DNA from: Motacilla alba alba
Lineage: Eukaryota; Chordata; Aves; Passeriformes; Motacillidae
Direction of reading: 5' to 3'
Length of the DNA stretch: 64,000 bases
NCBI RefSeq assembly: GCF_015832195.1
Contig: NC_052016.1
Span: forward strand, 26,061,129-26,125,128
Below are positions 26,901 to 41,900 of this stretch, piece after piece. Numbering within the stretch: the first letter of the stretch is position 1; each line of letters begins with the position of its first letter. Made by a program: the position numbers and the translations under genes. Below the pieces are notes generated by a model. It saw only the letters and a program-made list of their open reading frames with translations, ran no database searches and had not been told where the DNA came from.

Positions 26901-29900
26901 AACAACAGAGCAACAAAATAATACCTTTCTTTTCATAGCAGAGCTTCAGCATCCAATTCAGTGCTTATGATAGAATTGATTCACCCGTGAGAAGAGGCAG
27001 CAATGGCTCTTCTGACTTGTTTCAGGATTACAGAGATAACTCATATCCAGGTCAAAGCAAGCAGCCAAAGGCTAATCAAGTCCAAAATGGGGCAAACAAC
27101 CTTTACAGCTACTTTTAGATTGAAGTTCTACAGCTAGCCCGACAGGAAAGGGAACTTCACCTTATCTCTGCCTGCTGTCAACAATGATCCTGAACTTCTA
27201 TAAGGCCTGAATTACAACAGAGGATCGGATGATAAAAAAACTATGATCAACATACAACAGTGTGTGGAAACTAATTGTTCCACAGATGCATCATTATCAT
27301 GTCTGTTTCTACCTCAGGTTCATATTTGATCTTCCTGTTTTCTGAAATTAAATATTTCCAAATATTTATTGTCAAAATTGGAAATACAGTGTGTGTAGCA
27401 AAAACACCCAAGCTTCAGAACCAGAGAAATTCTCTGAAGACTGTCCAATATTCTATCTGTGAAATAAATTTCTGCAGCTTCGGCTTGTGGCTGGGACAAT
27501 AATAAACAATCATTATCTATAACAAATAGTACAGAAATAAATTGGCACACAATACATCAGCCAAAAACTGGACTACCTGCTCTGTGTGACTTTTCATCTT
27601 GTCTTCTAATTGCTTTTCCGAGAAACAGAAGTCAAACTGTTGGTGTGTTTCTTTATTTTCAGTGATATTATCCTTCATCAGCTCTGTGCATTGCGGTTCA
27701 GAAGGTCCATCTTCATCATCACTGGAAAGGATAACTAAAAAGGAAAAAAGAAGAATACATGTACTACAAATTACAGACTTGTGAATATTTCATTCCTTGT
27801 GGATTTCAGACAAGTAAAGAATTCTGACTTGCAGTACATGATATCAAAGTACACTGCACAAACCAGTCAAGATCTGCATGCATAGAATTGTATGCAATAA
27901 GTAATGCTCTGTATCTTTACAAACTCCTTTTATACCAGGTCCTCAAAATTATTTGGCTATTAAATGAAACAGGACACAGCATAGCTGCTTCAAAGAAGAG
28001 AGTAATTTTTCTCAGTTTTAGCATCATTAAAAAGTAAAAGCTTATTTTTTCCATAGCCACAAAATCAGCTGAAAAAAGAGGGTTGGAATTCAAGAATTTT
28101 GCTGTTCATCCTGTTTCTCAGATACAAGATCCTGACAATGGGTACTGCTCTAACCTGCACAATGCATTAAAAACAACAGGATGGCAGACTTCAGTCTTTT
28201 GTTCTCTATGTCTCAACTAGCCAGTTATGCTCGAGTTCTAGTACCTAAGTGTACCACCAGGAATTGTCATCAGCACAGACACAGTACATACTTGGGTCAA
28301 TGGAAACAAGTTGCTGATTACCCCTGCAGATTCTGTTCCTCAGCTTGCTCAGGTACTCTGATTTGTCCATCTTTAATTTCCTGATCGTACCAGCTCGTGG
28401 TGAAACCACATCCCCACTGGTGACAGAAAGGTGTTTCTTTGACAAATTTCTGGAAGGAGACTCTGAGGCAGAGTCCTCTGTGTGGCTGTGAGCAGGACTT
28501 AAGTGGTTGTGGGTGGAAGTGTCTTTGGAGTCTCTCTCTGCTGGACAGTCTGGCACCAGAATAGGATCAGATCTGTGATCTTGTCCATCCTCACAGGGTA
28601 TTCTGCAGCCAGGAGACTGAGCTGAACTCAAACTTTTCTTTTCCTAGAAACAGGAATCAGAAACAGGATGTAAGTTTATTACTTGACATTTCTAGAGGGT
28701 TAAGATCAGTGATCACTGATATTAGGTATGTGCGAGAAAAAACAATTACAGCTTAATACAGTGACATTTAATGCTCAATTCAGGATAATTTCTCCCCCCT
28801 CATATTCCAAAGAGTATTACATAAAGGCATGAGGGTCAACCTTTTAAAAGGCTACAGTGACCTCTATTCAAACTGAACAAGGAACTATTTCTGATTTTTA
28901 AAAGCTCTGTCAGTGTCAGACATGGAGAGGCCAATAATCAGTGCTTTCCTTACTTTCCAAAAGTGTGACTTGGCGAGCTGGGTTTTACAGGTTTGATAAC
29001 TGCCTGTCTCTGTAGGGTTTAAATCAGAAGGCTACAGAGATGTCTTTACTGTTTATATTCAAATGCTTGAATATAAATCACACTTTGTACTTGACTGATT
29101 CCCTCAGTCTTATTTGTTGGGTTTTTTTTTCAAATCCTAATGATGGGTAAGAACAAAACTTCAGGGAAAAATACAATAGACTAAGGAGGAAGCAAAAAGA
29201 TGGCATCTGCAAGATTTCAATAACCTCAGGTACATTTGGCAGTTTTGCTATAAATGTCCCCAATTAGTCCCTAATTCTAGATCATCTGTAAAAGAAGCTT
29301 CATTTAAGTAGCTAGATGCCTTATTTTCAAAATTGTTTGAATCTATGCTCCTGTCTAAAGGAAACACTGTCATTCATTTTTCTCAACCTTTCTGCTACAA
29401 TAAGCATATTGCAATGATGTGGACAGAAGAACATTTATTCACTCCTTGTGATGCATCACTGAACTACTTTACCTCAACAGGTAATATCTGCTAATATACC
29501 TGTATGATAAATCCTATTTATTGGCATAATCCTTTTATTTTGGATGTTGCCACTGCTGCTGTGTTAGTGTGTGTGAATGTGTGCTAAAATTAAGTGCAAC
29601 TTACAGACAATGCAAGTGACTTTTGTGGAATGTGTGCATTACAATCATCAGAAATATGCCCACTGTATCTTCTTTTCCTTTTCTCAGAATCAAAAGAGCC
29701 TGATTCCTTCTGACTAAGAGTAGTGCTGTTCATATGTCTGCTCCTCTTCTCCAGTTCACCACAGTGCTTGTTTTCTGCATCAAAAAAAAAAAAAAGTAGT
29801 TTAATATATTATCCTTAAAAACCTTTACATTTCTTCATATTGTTTATGTCTTTTATAATATGCATGGAAGCAGGTATAATAAGTTCTCCACAGTAAGTCC

Positions 29901-32900
29901 TTTCCTTTTTAAATTGTATATGGCTGCAAAACATATTCCCTAAAATTACTGTTATTTTATTTATTTTTGCATTATTAGTCAAGGGTATAACCAAATTCAT
30001 AGCTCCCTTCCAAAAAGATTTTGCATTTGGCAGAAGATAAAGAAAGACTTTGGAGTATAAAGTGCTATCTTCTCAATTTCCTGTTCTAATCTGCAAATTT
30101 TAGTAGCCAGCATAAAAAGACAGCACATTATCCCTGGACAATGTGCACAGAGGTCATAATTCTTCAGCAGTGAAAATAAATACCATCTAGCATGAATATT
30201 TTAGCAGGATTCACAAACTATTTGAGCATTCTTAATGGATTGCATTCTTTATTATATGACTTTTTTGGAAAATCAAGATTATAACAGTGCAGTGAGGCTG
30301 CACTCAGTCTCATTTTTCTTCCACAGATTTGATTCACCAATTCATTCCTATTTAAAACCAGGCATTTGATATGTTTTTACTGTATCTGTAAAAAAAAAAG
30401 TATTCTGAGGAAACACGTACACCACGTGCAACACTTCAATTTATTTCTGTGCTCTCCTCACAATACTAGATTAAAAAAGGAAAATATCCCAACAATCTCC
30501 TAAATTCATACTTAACTATCAGATGACTGCTAACTACAAACCTTTCTTCTGCAGCTCTCGTCTTCTGAAAGTGACAGCATTAATTTTTTCTGGTTCCTTA
30601 GAAGCCTTGGTCAATTTACACAGTTCATCATCTGTTTTTCTCGGGCAACATTCAGATCTGTAAATAATAGTAACTATTACTTCTCTTTAATTCTGAAATA
30701 ATACTGAATAAAAATCCCAACAGAAACAGGAGTTGATCAGACTTCAAACTTCTGTCTCTCCCATAAACATGTGGACCTTGCCAAATGAAATACAAATTAA
30801 TTCAGTCCAGTTGTGGCAATACACAGATACTCTAACATTATTAATGAAACAGACACTTCTAAAAAATTACAGTATGAGAATCTGACAGGCTTGAGATCAG
30901 ACACTGAAACATTATTTTGCTTTAAGGAATAATTGCAACAAGAACACGAGAAAAAAAGAGAGAACAGTCACTTGACTAACATTGACTTTGTAACAAATAT
31001 GGTGAGAGTGCAGTATATTTTTAACTTAGATTCAGAACTGGTGATAGAATCCATTGAGTAAAATCCTGAAATGTGAAATTATTTGAAATAGAAATTCCTG
31101 CTCAAAAGGGCCTGAAACAGTAACTTTAAAGATGGTGGAGAGGGATAGGACATCAAAAGAAAAACAGAAAAGAATTACAGTACTTAATCCAAATGGATTT
31201 TGTGTTTATCATTTTATAATGTGTTCAACTAATGTTGTGGTCTCAAATTTTCAAACAGTAAGTGATCATCACAATGCCTGATAAAGCTTTGACTCCTAGA
31301 AATCATCACCCACCATGGCAAGAAACATTCTTGACATCTCTAACCAGACAACCAAAACTGTGGAACACTTTTTGAACAGAAGACTACTCTTTAGTTTTTT
31401 ATCTGTAAATTGGAGTATCAGTGCTCTTTGGGAATTCTGTATAAAGATTTCTGGAGTGCTCCAATACCACAGTGATGAGAACTGTGAAAAAATTACTGAT
31501 TATCTTTCCATTCATAAAGAATCATGAATTGGGCCAGATACAGAAATAGTTTCCAGTAAGTGCTATTGTTCATTCTGCATATGGAACAAGACAGTCTTAA
31601 CATAGACTAGGCAGGTCACTATAGAAAACTTGATTTTGGAACTCACACTTCTCTCTCAACTAAAATATTTGTATGCATAACAGCTGTATAGAGTTGACTG
31701 TCTTAAAAGAGCATACAAAACCACCAAGTGTTTTTCAGCATTTGTTTTACACCAACATCACAATTCAGGAATTTTAACAACAGAAAACACCTGAATAGGG
31801 CTGTTTCAGCTAATAGATTTTCCTAAACATATTTGCTTTATACAGAAATTCTGCACATTTTATTTTCAATGCCAGCTTTGCTGATAACTCAGTTTAAAAT
31901 GCATCCCTTAACAGATACACGCAACACCTATGAAGCTATGGCAATATATATTGTAAAGTGTTCTTAACAACCAGGAGAAACAAATACTGTAAACACTTGA
32001 TAACCCTGGGTTTTCTTTACATTTAAAATCTACCTCAAATTCATTAGTTATACTGAAAGGTCAGTGCTCGCTTAAATAAATGCATTTCACACTGGGTTGC
32101 AGTAAAGCAACAAAAATCCACCAATTCTGTAATACAAAGAGCAAGAATGGAAAGGGGAAGCTGGCAGTAAGTTCTAGCTGGTAGAGAAGTTAATTTATTA
32201 CCACCCTGTTCTGATGACACACAATTCTTTAACATGATCTGAAATTTCCATAGTACACAACTAGCACAATTTTCAGCAATACAAAACATGCATTCTATGC
32301 TGATGGTACAAAAGACTCTGTATGATCATGTGCATATTTATGCATAACATTTACAAGGGTAGAGCTTTTATTATTCTCCTCCAAAGAAGAGACCCCAAAG
32401 GAATCAGTGCCACGTGTATGTGATGCTCTGACTTTACTTACAGACAGGTGACCAGGATCAAGCCATGACTTTGTTGAAATAACTCCTCAATTCTCCATTT
32501 CCCATATTGTATCTATCACAAATTGCACTAAAGTGTTAGTCACTGGGGAAGGGTGTAAAGTCATCCTAATGTTGGTTCCTGGTAACAAGCTTTTTACACA
32601 ATACATTAGAAAACCATGCAACAAGTACAGAATATTAATCATTCAATGAACCACTCCAAATCTAAAGCAAGTTGAGTTCACAACTGCTAAAATTACTAGT
32701 TCAAACCATTATTGTGTTTAATATAAGATATTGTGCTCCAGATATGAGCCAGAAAAAATACACAAGATGTACCCTCAGATTTAGAGCACTAAATACAAGA
32801 GTTCATGTTTTCCTCTTTATAAATCCACTACCTCTCATCATCCAAACTTTACAAAGTTAAAAAATTGGATACTAAAAAATTTGTCTTATTTTGCAATTAA

Positions 32901-35900
32901 AAAAACCCCAAAAACCTAAACTCACAATAATCCAAATGAACACCCCACACTTCAGCCAGCCTTAAGTCACAGAAAACTATTAGCAAAAAATATGATACTT
33001 TAAAATGCGACAGTCTAATAAACTGTTCTCTCTAAATCTTATTTAAATTGCAGCTTTGTCAGGTTAATTTAAGCAGCAATGGGCAACTCAACAGGAAAAA
33101 AAATTGCTATGAATTTCCGTTTTCTAAGATGTTGATGTATCAGAATGAGGAATATGACTGACTTTTCTCAGTTTTAACCTGAGAACTTTTAATTACTCCT
33201 GCCTTCAAAAAAACCTCACATCATTCTTCTCCATCTTCCTACTGTCTTCCTCAATTTCCTGCTATTTTTCCCTGTGGAAAATTTGCTGTTGTAGCCATAA
33301 CAGACAAACAGAGGCAGCTTACATTGAATGCAACTGTCACCTTAGACCAAAGCAGGTGTTATCTAATTCTAATACCTGATTTCTGCTAGTTTTATATGTC
33401 AAACATTACCGTGATGCTCAATCAATCTAAATATAGGAAGAAAAGATGAAAAGTAGATGTTACCTACATGAAAATGGTAGGAGGACACACACAGCCCTTA
33501 ACCAAAGCCACCCTGTTAGGAATACTGACACCACCAGTGGGTTAATGTAAAGAGAAATTAATTATCACAGAGAGGAATTTGGAGATATTTTGCAAAAGAA
33601 GTTATTTGAATTCATGCTAGAACACATTAACATCAACAGGAAAGCAAGATTTTGGTTCTGGACCCAAAATGAACTTAGATGTGTTAGAATTATGTGTGTT
33701 TCTTCCCAAATCAAAGCAGTGATGCACTGCAAATAGAAATTCCTTCTTAGAAAGAAAAGTAGCCTTTTAACACCAGGTCAAGCAAACCAGAAAAAATGCA
33801 ATGTTAAAATGGCTCATTGGAGAAGCATGTTAATTTGCACTCAGGAAACTGATCTGCTGATTCAAGAAAAGAGTAGAACAAAAGTTGTTTCAGGGAAATT
33901 CTTTCATTGTGAAGTTATGTCATTTCAGGAAGACTGGCAAAATCAGCAGCAAGTAACATACCTTTCAGAAAGAAAAGAACTTTCATGAGGAGAACTTAAT
34001 ATTTGACATGTCTGTAGGCTGGCAACAGCTGATGAGGGTAGTTGACCCGATTGCAATTTGTCTGCAGCAGGTAAATTTGCATCAATTATTACGTGGCTGT
34101 CTATGTACTTTCTTCCAATTTTCGTACTCAGGACGTTCGTCAAGATAACTTTGGGTTGCCTGCCATACATATAACAGTAAATCATAAGTACTGCACTGCA
34201 ATCTAGAGAAACAAGCTTCTTGTTAAATTCATGTATCCTAGAGGCTTGATAATTAAACATCAATATTTTTAGTCCCTTAGAGGCAAAAAAAACCAAACAA
34301 ACAAAAAAAAACCATTAAAGTATAAGGAAAGCAGGTAAACACAAAAGGTAAGAAAACTAGCCATGTAATTTTACCTTAGCCAGACTCTATGCATACTGCA
34401 TTGCCTCTAACATATCCTGCAGTTTAAAAACTGGTAAATATTTCTCTCTAAACAGCTTTCATGCAGTATCTGTACACATTTGTCAGAATTCTGGAACAAA
34501 CAATCTTGATTTTCCTGTGAACAAGAAGCCTCCAGTAAAACAGAGCAAATTTTCTAAAGCACTTAGTGAACAGGTAGAAAAGCAGCATGCACACAAAAGG
34601 TAGCATTAGATTTTATTCCACTCCTCAAATATGAGGTGGCACTCCACCATATTGCAGGACCCAGAAAAATACCCACAGATGTTCAAACAGACAAGCATTA
34701 AAAATAAGCCAAGCAGAAATATAAAGATGCAACTCCTACTTGAACTCACACATGATGTCTAAAAGCAGTTCAACTTGCTTCACACAATGTCATGGCAGCC
34801 AGCTTGATGTATAGCCCATATCCACTTCCTTTCTCAGACTGGGATTTAAATGCTACCACTTCCATTGCAGTTAATTTTGAATTAGGTTGTAAGGCTATGG
34901 CTTTTCAAATATATGTTTTGAATAACACTGCCTTTTGGGTATTGACTGCATAATTATCCTGTTGTCTGTGTTCATGCACAGAGCACAATCCAGCATAGAC
35001 GCTGTGACATCTGGAGAGCACTCAGATCTCCTCGTGCTCCAAGATGTAAATTTGCTTTTCATCAGGAGGCTACCTTCCAGACACAATTGCAGAGACCCAC
35101 AGGGGATAAACAATTAAGAAATATAATTTAAAGATGAAAATTCTAACACTGAAGAACATGTAGACTGGATGTAACCCCCAATAAAGGAAGCCCCTAAACT
35201 GTCTGACATCAGAAGCTCAACAGAAAATCCAGAGAAAAAGCATTCACTCTAGCCATACTTTTCCCTGAACATCTACAATTGACCATTGACCACTGCTTGC
35301 AGGGCTGCAAAGAAGATACTATGCTTTTCTTCTGATCATTTATGCCAGTTTTCCTATTTTCATGAGTAATCTAAAGCAGTAACAGTGAAAATACACCTTA
35401 GTATCTCCTCTTAGAAAAGCGCTGCAGTTAAATTCAAGTGTATTCTTTTCATGAGAATAAAAGAAAAAGCCAAACATTTTGAGAATCCAATGGCTAAACC
35501 ATAATTAATTGGTCTTGACAGTACAGAACCATCTAGGAGCCATTTGATCAGAAAAAACTCTAAAGTATGCCTGGCACCATCTCTCTCAATGATTATCAAA
35601 AGGTGCCAGGTACAAGTGAATTCAGTGAAGTGAGATGAAATACAGTTCATGAAGAAGGAAACTGTGGCACAATAAAAAAACACTTTTTCATGAAGACGTA
35701 ACTGCAAAGAAAATTATTTTGTTTAGTGACATGAGGCAAAAACAACATACCTTTTAGACAGAAAAAGACTTTGGAGAGTAGGGTTTAAAATCTGCCATAT
35801 CTTTACGCTGGCAGCAGATGATGAGGATGCTTGATCTGACTGCAGCTTGCCAGCATCAGAAAAATTAACACCAGTTTTAGGTTGCGCCTGTGTGTATTTT

Positions 35901-38900
35901 CTTCCTATTTTCATCCTCAGGACATTCGTCAAGATAACTTTGGGTTGCCTGCCATACATATAACAATACATTAATAATAGGGTGCTGAGAACTTTTTAAG
36001 TCACATGAATTCAAGAAAGATATTCTTTGAGTTTCCTGTCTCTGCACCATACCTTACAGAACTAAGGTTACTTCCCTAGCAATTTACAAAGCAGTTCTCT
36101 TTGGAGAAGAGCACTCACAAACTCATCTTTTGATCAGGACAGCCTTTCAAGGTTTCTCCTGGCACGAATGACTAACATAACTGTATGCCTTTCTGAAGGG
36201 GTAAACTTTCAGTGCAGAAACACTGAAATGGAAATTTTGGTGCATCTTGTTATCACAAAATGTTGGAAGTGGTGTCACTATGGCCTTACAAGCTATTCTG
36301 AAAGTGTACACTTGACCATTTGCAGGATATGAAAATAGGCACTCATTTTGTGTCATCTCATTTTAAAGCCATGACTATTATTTGTTCCCATATGGCAGAT
36401 TAATTATGATCTCACTGGGGAAAAAAAGAAGTTATTAAAAATCTCCCAGTTCTGAAGCTCCAACTATTTTGATTCAATTTCACTAAACAAATTACTTAGA
36501 ATTATGAATTACAAAGTCAGTAAAAATACCCTACTGAAGTTCTTTAAAAAGTATCTATACTTTGGTAGTTCTGCTAGATTGGTACTGAAGTCTTCACATA
36601 AAGAATTTATCTGCCTTATGGCCAGTAACTTGGACAGTTTACTGACAGAATCATAAGGGTTGGAAAAGATCTCCAAGACAACAAGTCTTGAAGTGAATAC
36701 CACCATGCCCACTAAATCATACTGCGAAGTGCCATGTCTACTTGCTTTTGAACACTTTCAGGGATGGTGACTCCACCTGGGCAGGCTATTCCAGTTTTTA
36801 ACCACTCTTTCAGTGAATAAATTTTTCCTGATATGCAACCTGAACCTCCCTGGCACAACTTGAGTACATGTCCCTTTGTCCTGTCACTGGATGTCTTGGA
36901 GAAGAGACCAACACCCACCCTGCCATAATCTCTTTGCATGCAGTTTTAGAGAATGATAAGGTCTTCCTTCAGCCTTCTTTTCTCCAGACTGAACAAGCCC
37001 AGTTCCTTCAGCTGCTCCTCATAGGAATTATGTTCCAGATCCTTCACCAGCTCCACTGCCTTTCTGTGGACTTGCTCCAACACCTCAACATCTTTCTATC
37101 AATGAGGGGCCCAGAACTGGACACAGCACTCAAGGTGTGGCCTCACCACTGGTGAAGTACAGGGGGACAATCACTGCCCTGGTCCTGCTGGCCACACTAC
37201 TGCTGACATAGGCCATGTGCCACTGGCCTTCTTGACCACCTGGGCAAACTCTGGCTCATTTTCACCTGCTGTTGACCAGCACCACTAAGGCCTATTTCCA
37301 CCAGGCATCTTTCCAGCCCCTCTTCCCCAGCCTGTAGGGCTGCATAAGGCAATTGCAACCTAATGGCAGGACTTCAACTACAGCTTATTGAATTTATAAG
37401 CTGATAAGCATTATAGATCATAGATGATTTGTCAGGATTTACTTTCTTTTCAAACCTCTGAGAACTGGACTTGTTTTCCAAGAGCTAGTCCTATGAAGAC
37501 ACTGAAGTTCAGGCTAATTTCTTGGGTTTTAAAGATTACTGAAGCAAGAATTGGGTTTTTTCCTACTGCATATCTTGCATAACAAAAAAAATGTTCTCAC
37601 TGTAGAGTAAGTCTCTTTCTAATAGCTAGGAAAAAAAACCTTACTACTCACATAGCTGTTACACACAGGCTATAGTAACACTTCTTAAGCAAAGGGCTGC
37701 TATTCCTCAGTGAGTTTACAACTGCAAGCAGCTGTAATTGTCCCACTGACATGCTGCCTTCAGCTCAGCAGCCTGGTTACATGGTATCTAGTGGCAAATA
37801 CAGGCATGGCATAAGAAACTTTTGTTGCTGAAGGACAGACATGCTTGAACGTAAAATAAGGTCTGGAACTACCATGCTAGAGAAACGCAATGAACTGGGG
37901 TCAGGTGTTCCACATAAGCCTTTTATTTTGCTCTTTCAATCTTGACATTGAGATTTGCTCTCCCTAGTTACTTACCATATTCACAAGACACATAATCCCT
38001 CACTGAACCTGAAAAGACCAATGTCTACCCACAGCTTGGACAATCTGCCCATGAGCTGTGGATGGCTGTGAACCTGATGAGATCTCTGCACCCCTGAAGG
38101 CCATAACGTGTATGCCATGAGCTGCTTTCTCCTAGAGCTCTGCTATGCCTTTCCCAGACCAGCAGTCTCCAAAATGTTTTAACCACACACCCCTGCCAGC
38201 AGTAAATATTTAAAGCATGTACCTTCTACAAAGTTTATTTAATTAAAATCTACAGAGAGGTACTAGTAACAGGTTGATCTTAAAGGTCTTTTCCAACCTC
38301 AATTCTATGATTATAAAACACAGAAATAGAATTTTTTAAAAGAGCACAATAAAGATTATATAAACATTTAGTAATTGTACAAAAATATTTCCTTCCTGTA
38401 TCCCAGTGAATGGTCTTGTACACACCACACATTGGAGACCACTATCTAGACAATGCACAACAAATCTAAATGGCTCCTTTTCAAACCTAAGTGACTTAAG
38501 CTCAAATGAAGGCAGTTTCCTTTTATGTCTGAACTTCTATTAGAAGTTTGCCAAAGAAAAACTGATGGCAAAAAGCTAAGGCTTTATCTCAAAAGACGAA
38601 GAAAAGAAAAGGCACCAATAAAAAAGAGCCCCAAAACCCACTTAAGGCACTCTGATGCCAAGGACATGGATACAGGACAAAGTGTTATGTAACAGATTGG
38701 TCCTAATTAGCTGTTGAAAAAACAATCCAGGGTTTATCAAGTGAGACATTGGCTCTGAGAAGGCAATAAAAAGTCACATGTGCAAAGACAGTCTCACTTG
38801 AATAAAACCTAAAGCACAGTAGTGCTCCAGAATGTTTTATGCAGTCTGTAAAAGGCTTTCCCCTTTCTTTTCTTTCACCTAGGTTCTGTATAGGAGTGCT

Positions 38901-41900
38901 AATGCAAAAAAGTGTTCCAAGAATGTGCCTCAAATACCGTAGATGTCAGAGAGACTTGCTCAACACTCTAAGGATCCAGAGATTGGAGTTTCATATCCAG
39001 ATATGCTTTAACTACTGAAAAGCTTACAAAGTGAACACAGGCCCTGGATGGTCAGTTTAGTAACATTAATGTCTTAAATGGTGGAGCTCAACTGTAGCAG
39101 CTTACTGAGCACATCCCAATCTGGCAAGTCCTCTTGATTTGGCACAGGAAGCAAGAGACTTATTTTCCTTTAGAAATCCCTACTAAATCAGAAGTTCTGG
39201 CTTTCTTCTGGACTTCTCCAACGCTGAGTTCACACAAGAACCACAGTTTAATATTCAGAAGAGCTTATAACAACCAGACTTCTACATCATTTGTTGTTTG
39301 TCCACTGTAATGTGTATTAGAAATAAGAAATAAATAAGTGGTACCTAAAGAACTAGAGAATATATATATTTAAGAAACATGATCAGTTAAAAAAAATTCA
39401 GCTACACAAGAATTTATTAGGCTGTTAAAAAAATTTACAGAAACTGAAGCAGTTAAGGAAAATTTCAAGGTAAAAGTCATTAAGAAAATTTGTACAAGTT
39501 ATCTTTTGAAACTAGACATTCACTCTTGTGCTTTAAAATTATTCCCCAAAGACAAACACCTGAACTACTTTATAGGGCCAGTTACTGAAGTCACTTCAGT
39601 TCTTGAGATGCCAGAAGAGATGATGCAATAAAAGACTAAACTATTTCTCCTCCTCCTCCAAAAGGACTCAAAATTAAAAATCAAATCTTAAAGTAACTAA
39701 AATATGTTTTTTCTTCCAAATAGAGAACAGTCATAGAAGTAAGCCCTAGCAATATGCAGATGTGAACCAGAAAATTACTTCTTCTTAAAAAGTGTTTTAA
39801 AATCATTATTGCAGGGGATCATGAGACAGTTTAATGCTGCTGACTGGGCTATGGGGTGTACCCAGGAGCTGCATCAAAGCCAGATAGCTCAGCTTCTGAG
39901 GAGAGCCAGTCTGCCCAAGCTCTAGCAGTGCCTCCAGCCTGCGCCTCAGCAAGCCTTTAGTGATATTCAGCTTCAGTGATTTTCAGCTCATTAGTGATTT
40001 CAGCTCTTGGGCTTGCTAGGCTCGACTGGGGCATGCAGCAGGCATTCGGTAGACCAGGAAAAGATGAGAGGAGAGAGGCTGTGTGAAATATTCTGCAGCA
40101 ATGTCCTTTATTATTGTCTTTCTGCAAAGGGGTTCAGTGACAGCTCTTCTCTATTGAGCTGGGCAGAAACAGGGGTTTATATAGGGCAAGAGGGGATTGA
40201 GAATTGTCCAATGGTAAGGGTTAAAGGAAAGTGACCTATAGCCTTAAAGAGAGATAAGCAAGGGTCCGAGAGCGGGAGAGAGGGGCTCCTAACCTCCAGT
40301 CATCATGACTCAGCATTTTGCCTGTCTTAGGCTTCTGAACGCCAAGGCAGGTTTGCAGGGCCTGCGCCTGCTACAAGACAGCATAAACGTGCAGTTCTCT
40401 ATGGAACACTTCAGCTCTCCTGACTAAAAACAAACCAAGGCTATCAATTTCCCAGATCTCAATTCTTTCATATTTCATTGTTCCACCTCACAGAAATTAT
40501 ATATTTTTTCTTTTTATTTCTCAAACACATGATATCACAATGAAATTTTAGAAAATTTAGGCTCAAACAGCAAGTTAATTAGTCCAGTGGGAACATATAA
40601 CTAAAATAAAGATACTCTACGACCAAGACTTGTAGATACCAGAAAATATTCCAACATTGAGAGTTTAAACAACATAATGACAGAAAAAGTCAACAGCAGG
40701 AGGCAAAGGAGTCAGAATCACAATTTCACTACCTATGGTTTGTTGGCCACCTTGAAAACTCAGGTCTGACATCCTTGCTCACACATCAGGCTAGACGTTA
40801 ACAGGCTCCAGGTATATATAATATACCTATATAATTTGGTTTACTGATTGTTAGTTGGAAATGAATTTGTAATGTTCCCCATTCTCTTGATTTAAATGGG
40901 GTTTATAGAGTTTAGGCAAGTACTTTAACAGAAATGAACTTATAATTTCAAGCGCACACACATACCATGAAGCAAGCTTTGCACTGGAAATCTATGCAAA
41001 GGAGAGGAACCTTAGCGTCAGGCCAAGGCATCACTTTGTATCTGGCACCAGGTTTTGACTGAAGTGTTTGAACCAGTTATGTCCAAACCTTCAGAGCAGA
41101 AGAGGAGCATAAGAGCTTTCAATGGCTTCCCTTTCTGAAAGGAGTATGGCCTCTGGAAGTGTTTCTTGAAAATCATGTCACTACAACTGGGACTACAACA
41201 GATTCAGGAAAAGCCAGCCCGTACATCTGTCAACAATGGTTGGGTCACAGATCCCTAAATTATCTGTTAAACTGTCCACAGAATAAAGTGAGCAACTCAA
41301 GCAAAAGACATTTCAAAAGATTAAAGTAAGTATCAAACAGAAAAAAAGCAAAGTGTATGTTTAAAGCAAGTCCCACCAGCAGACCCAGCAAGTAATTTGC
41401 ATAACAGTAACACTGGAGGCATCTTGGTGAAGGAAAACCAAAGACAGTTATTTCTGTTTCTAAAACAAGTGCCTACCATAGTCTCTCATCTACCTCCCCA
41501 AAACTGAAAAAAATACAAAAGCAAAGGTAATGAAAACATAGTCATGCATGTAATGATGGAATAAACAAAAAATATATTACGAAAAATGCCATTAGCTGCT
41601 CCTGACAAGTCTCATATTGCTTTTCACAGGCAATAAAACAATTATCCTACCTTATGAACCACAGGAACAAAAGCTATTGTTTGTACCTCATTGGGGAAAA
41701 ATGTTTGACCTCTATTTCACACAATAGTCCCAGCTGCTTGATATAATTCCCTACCCAATGATCATATTGTGTACCCACACCAGTGCTGGAACTGCTGTCT
41801 CCAATTCATTCAAATTTGTATTAGAAAGTGATCAAAATGAGACAAGGAGACTATTGGCTCATTTGGGACTAAATTACTAGTAATTATCTACACCACTGTC

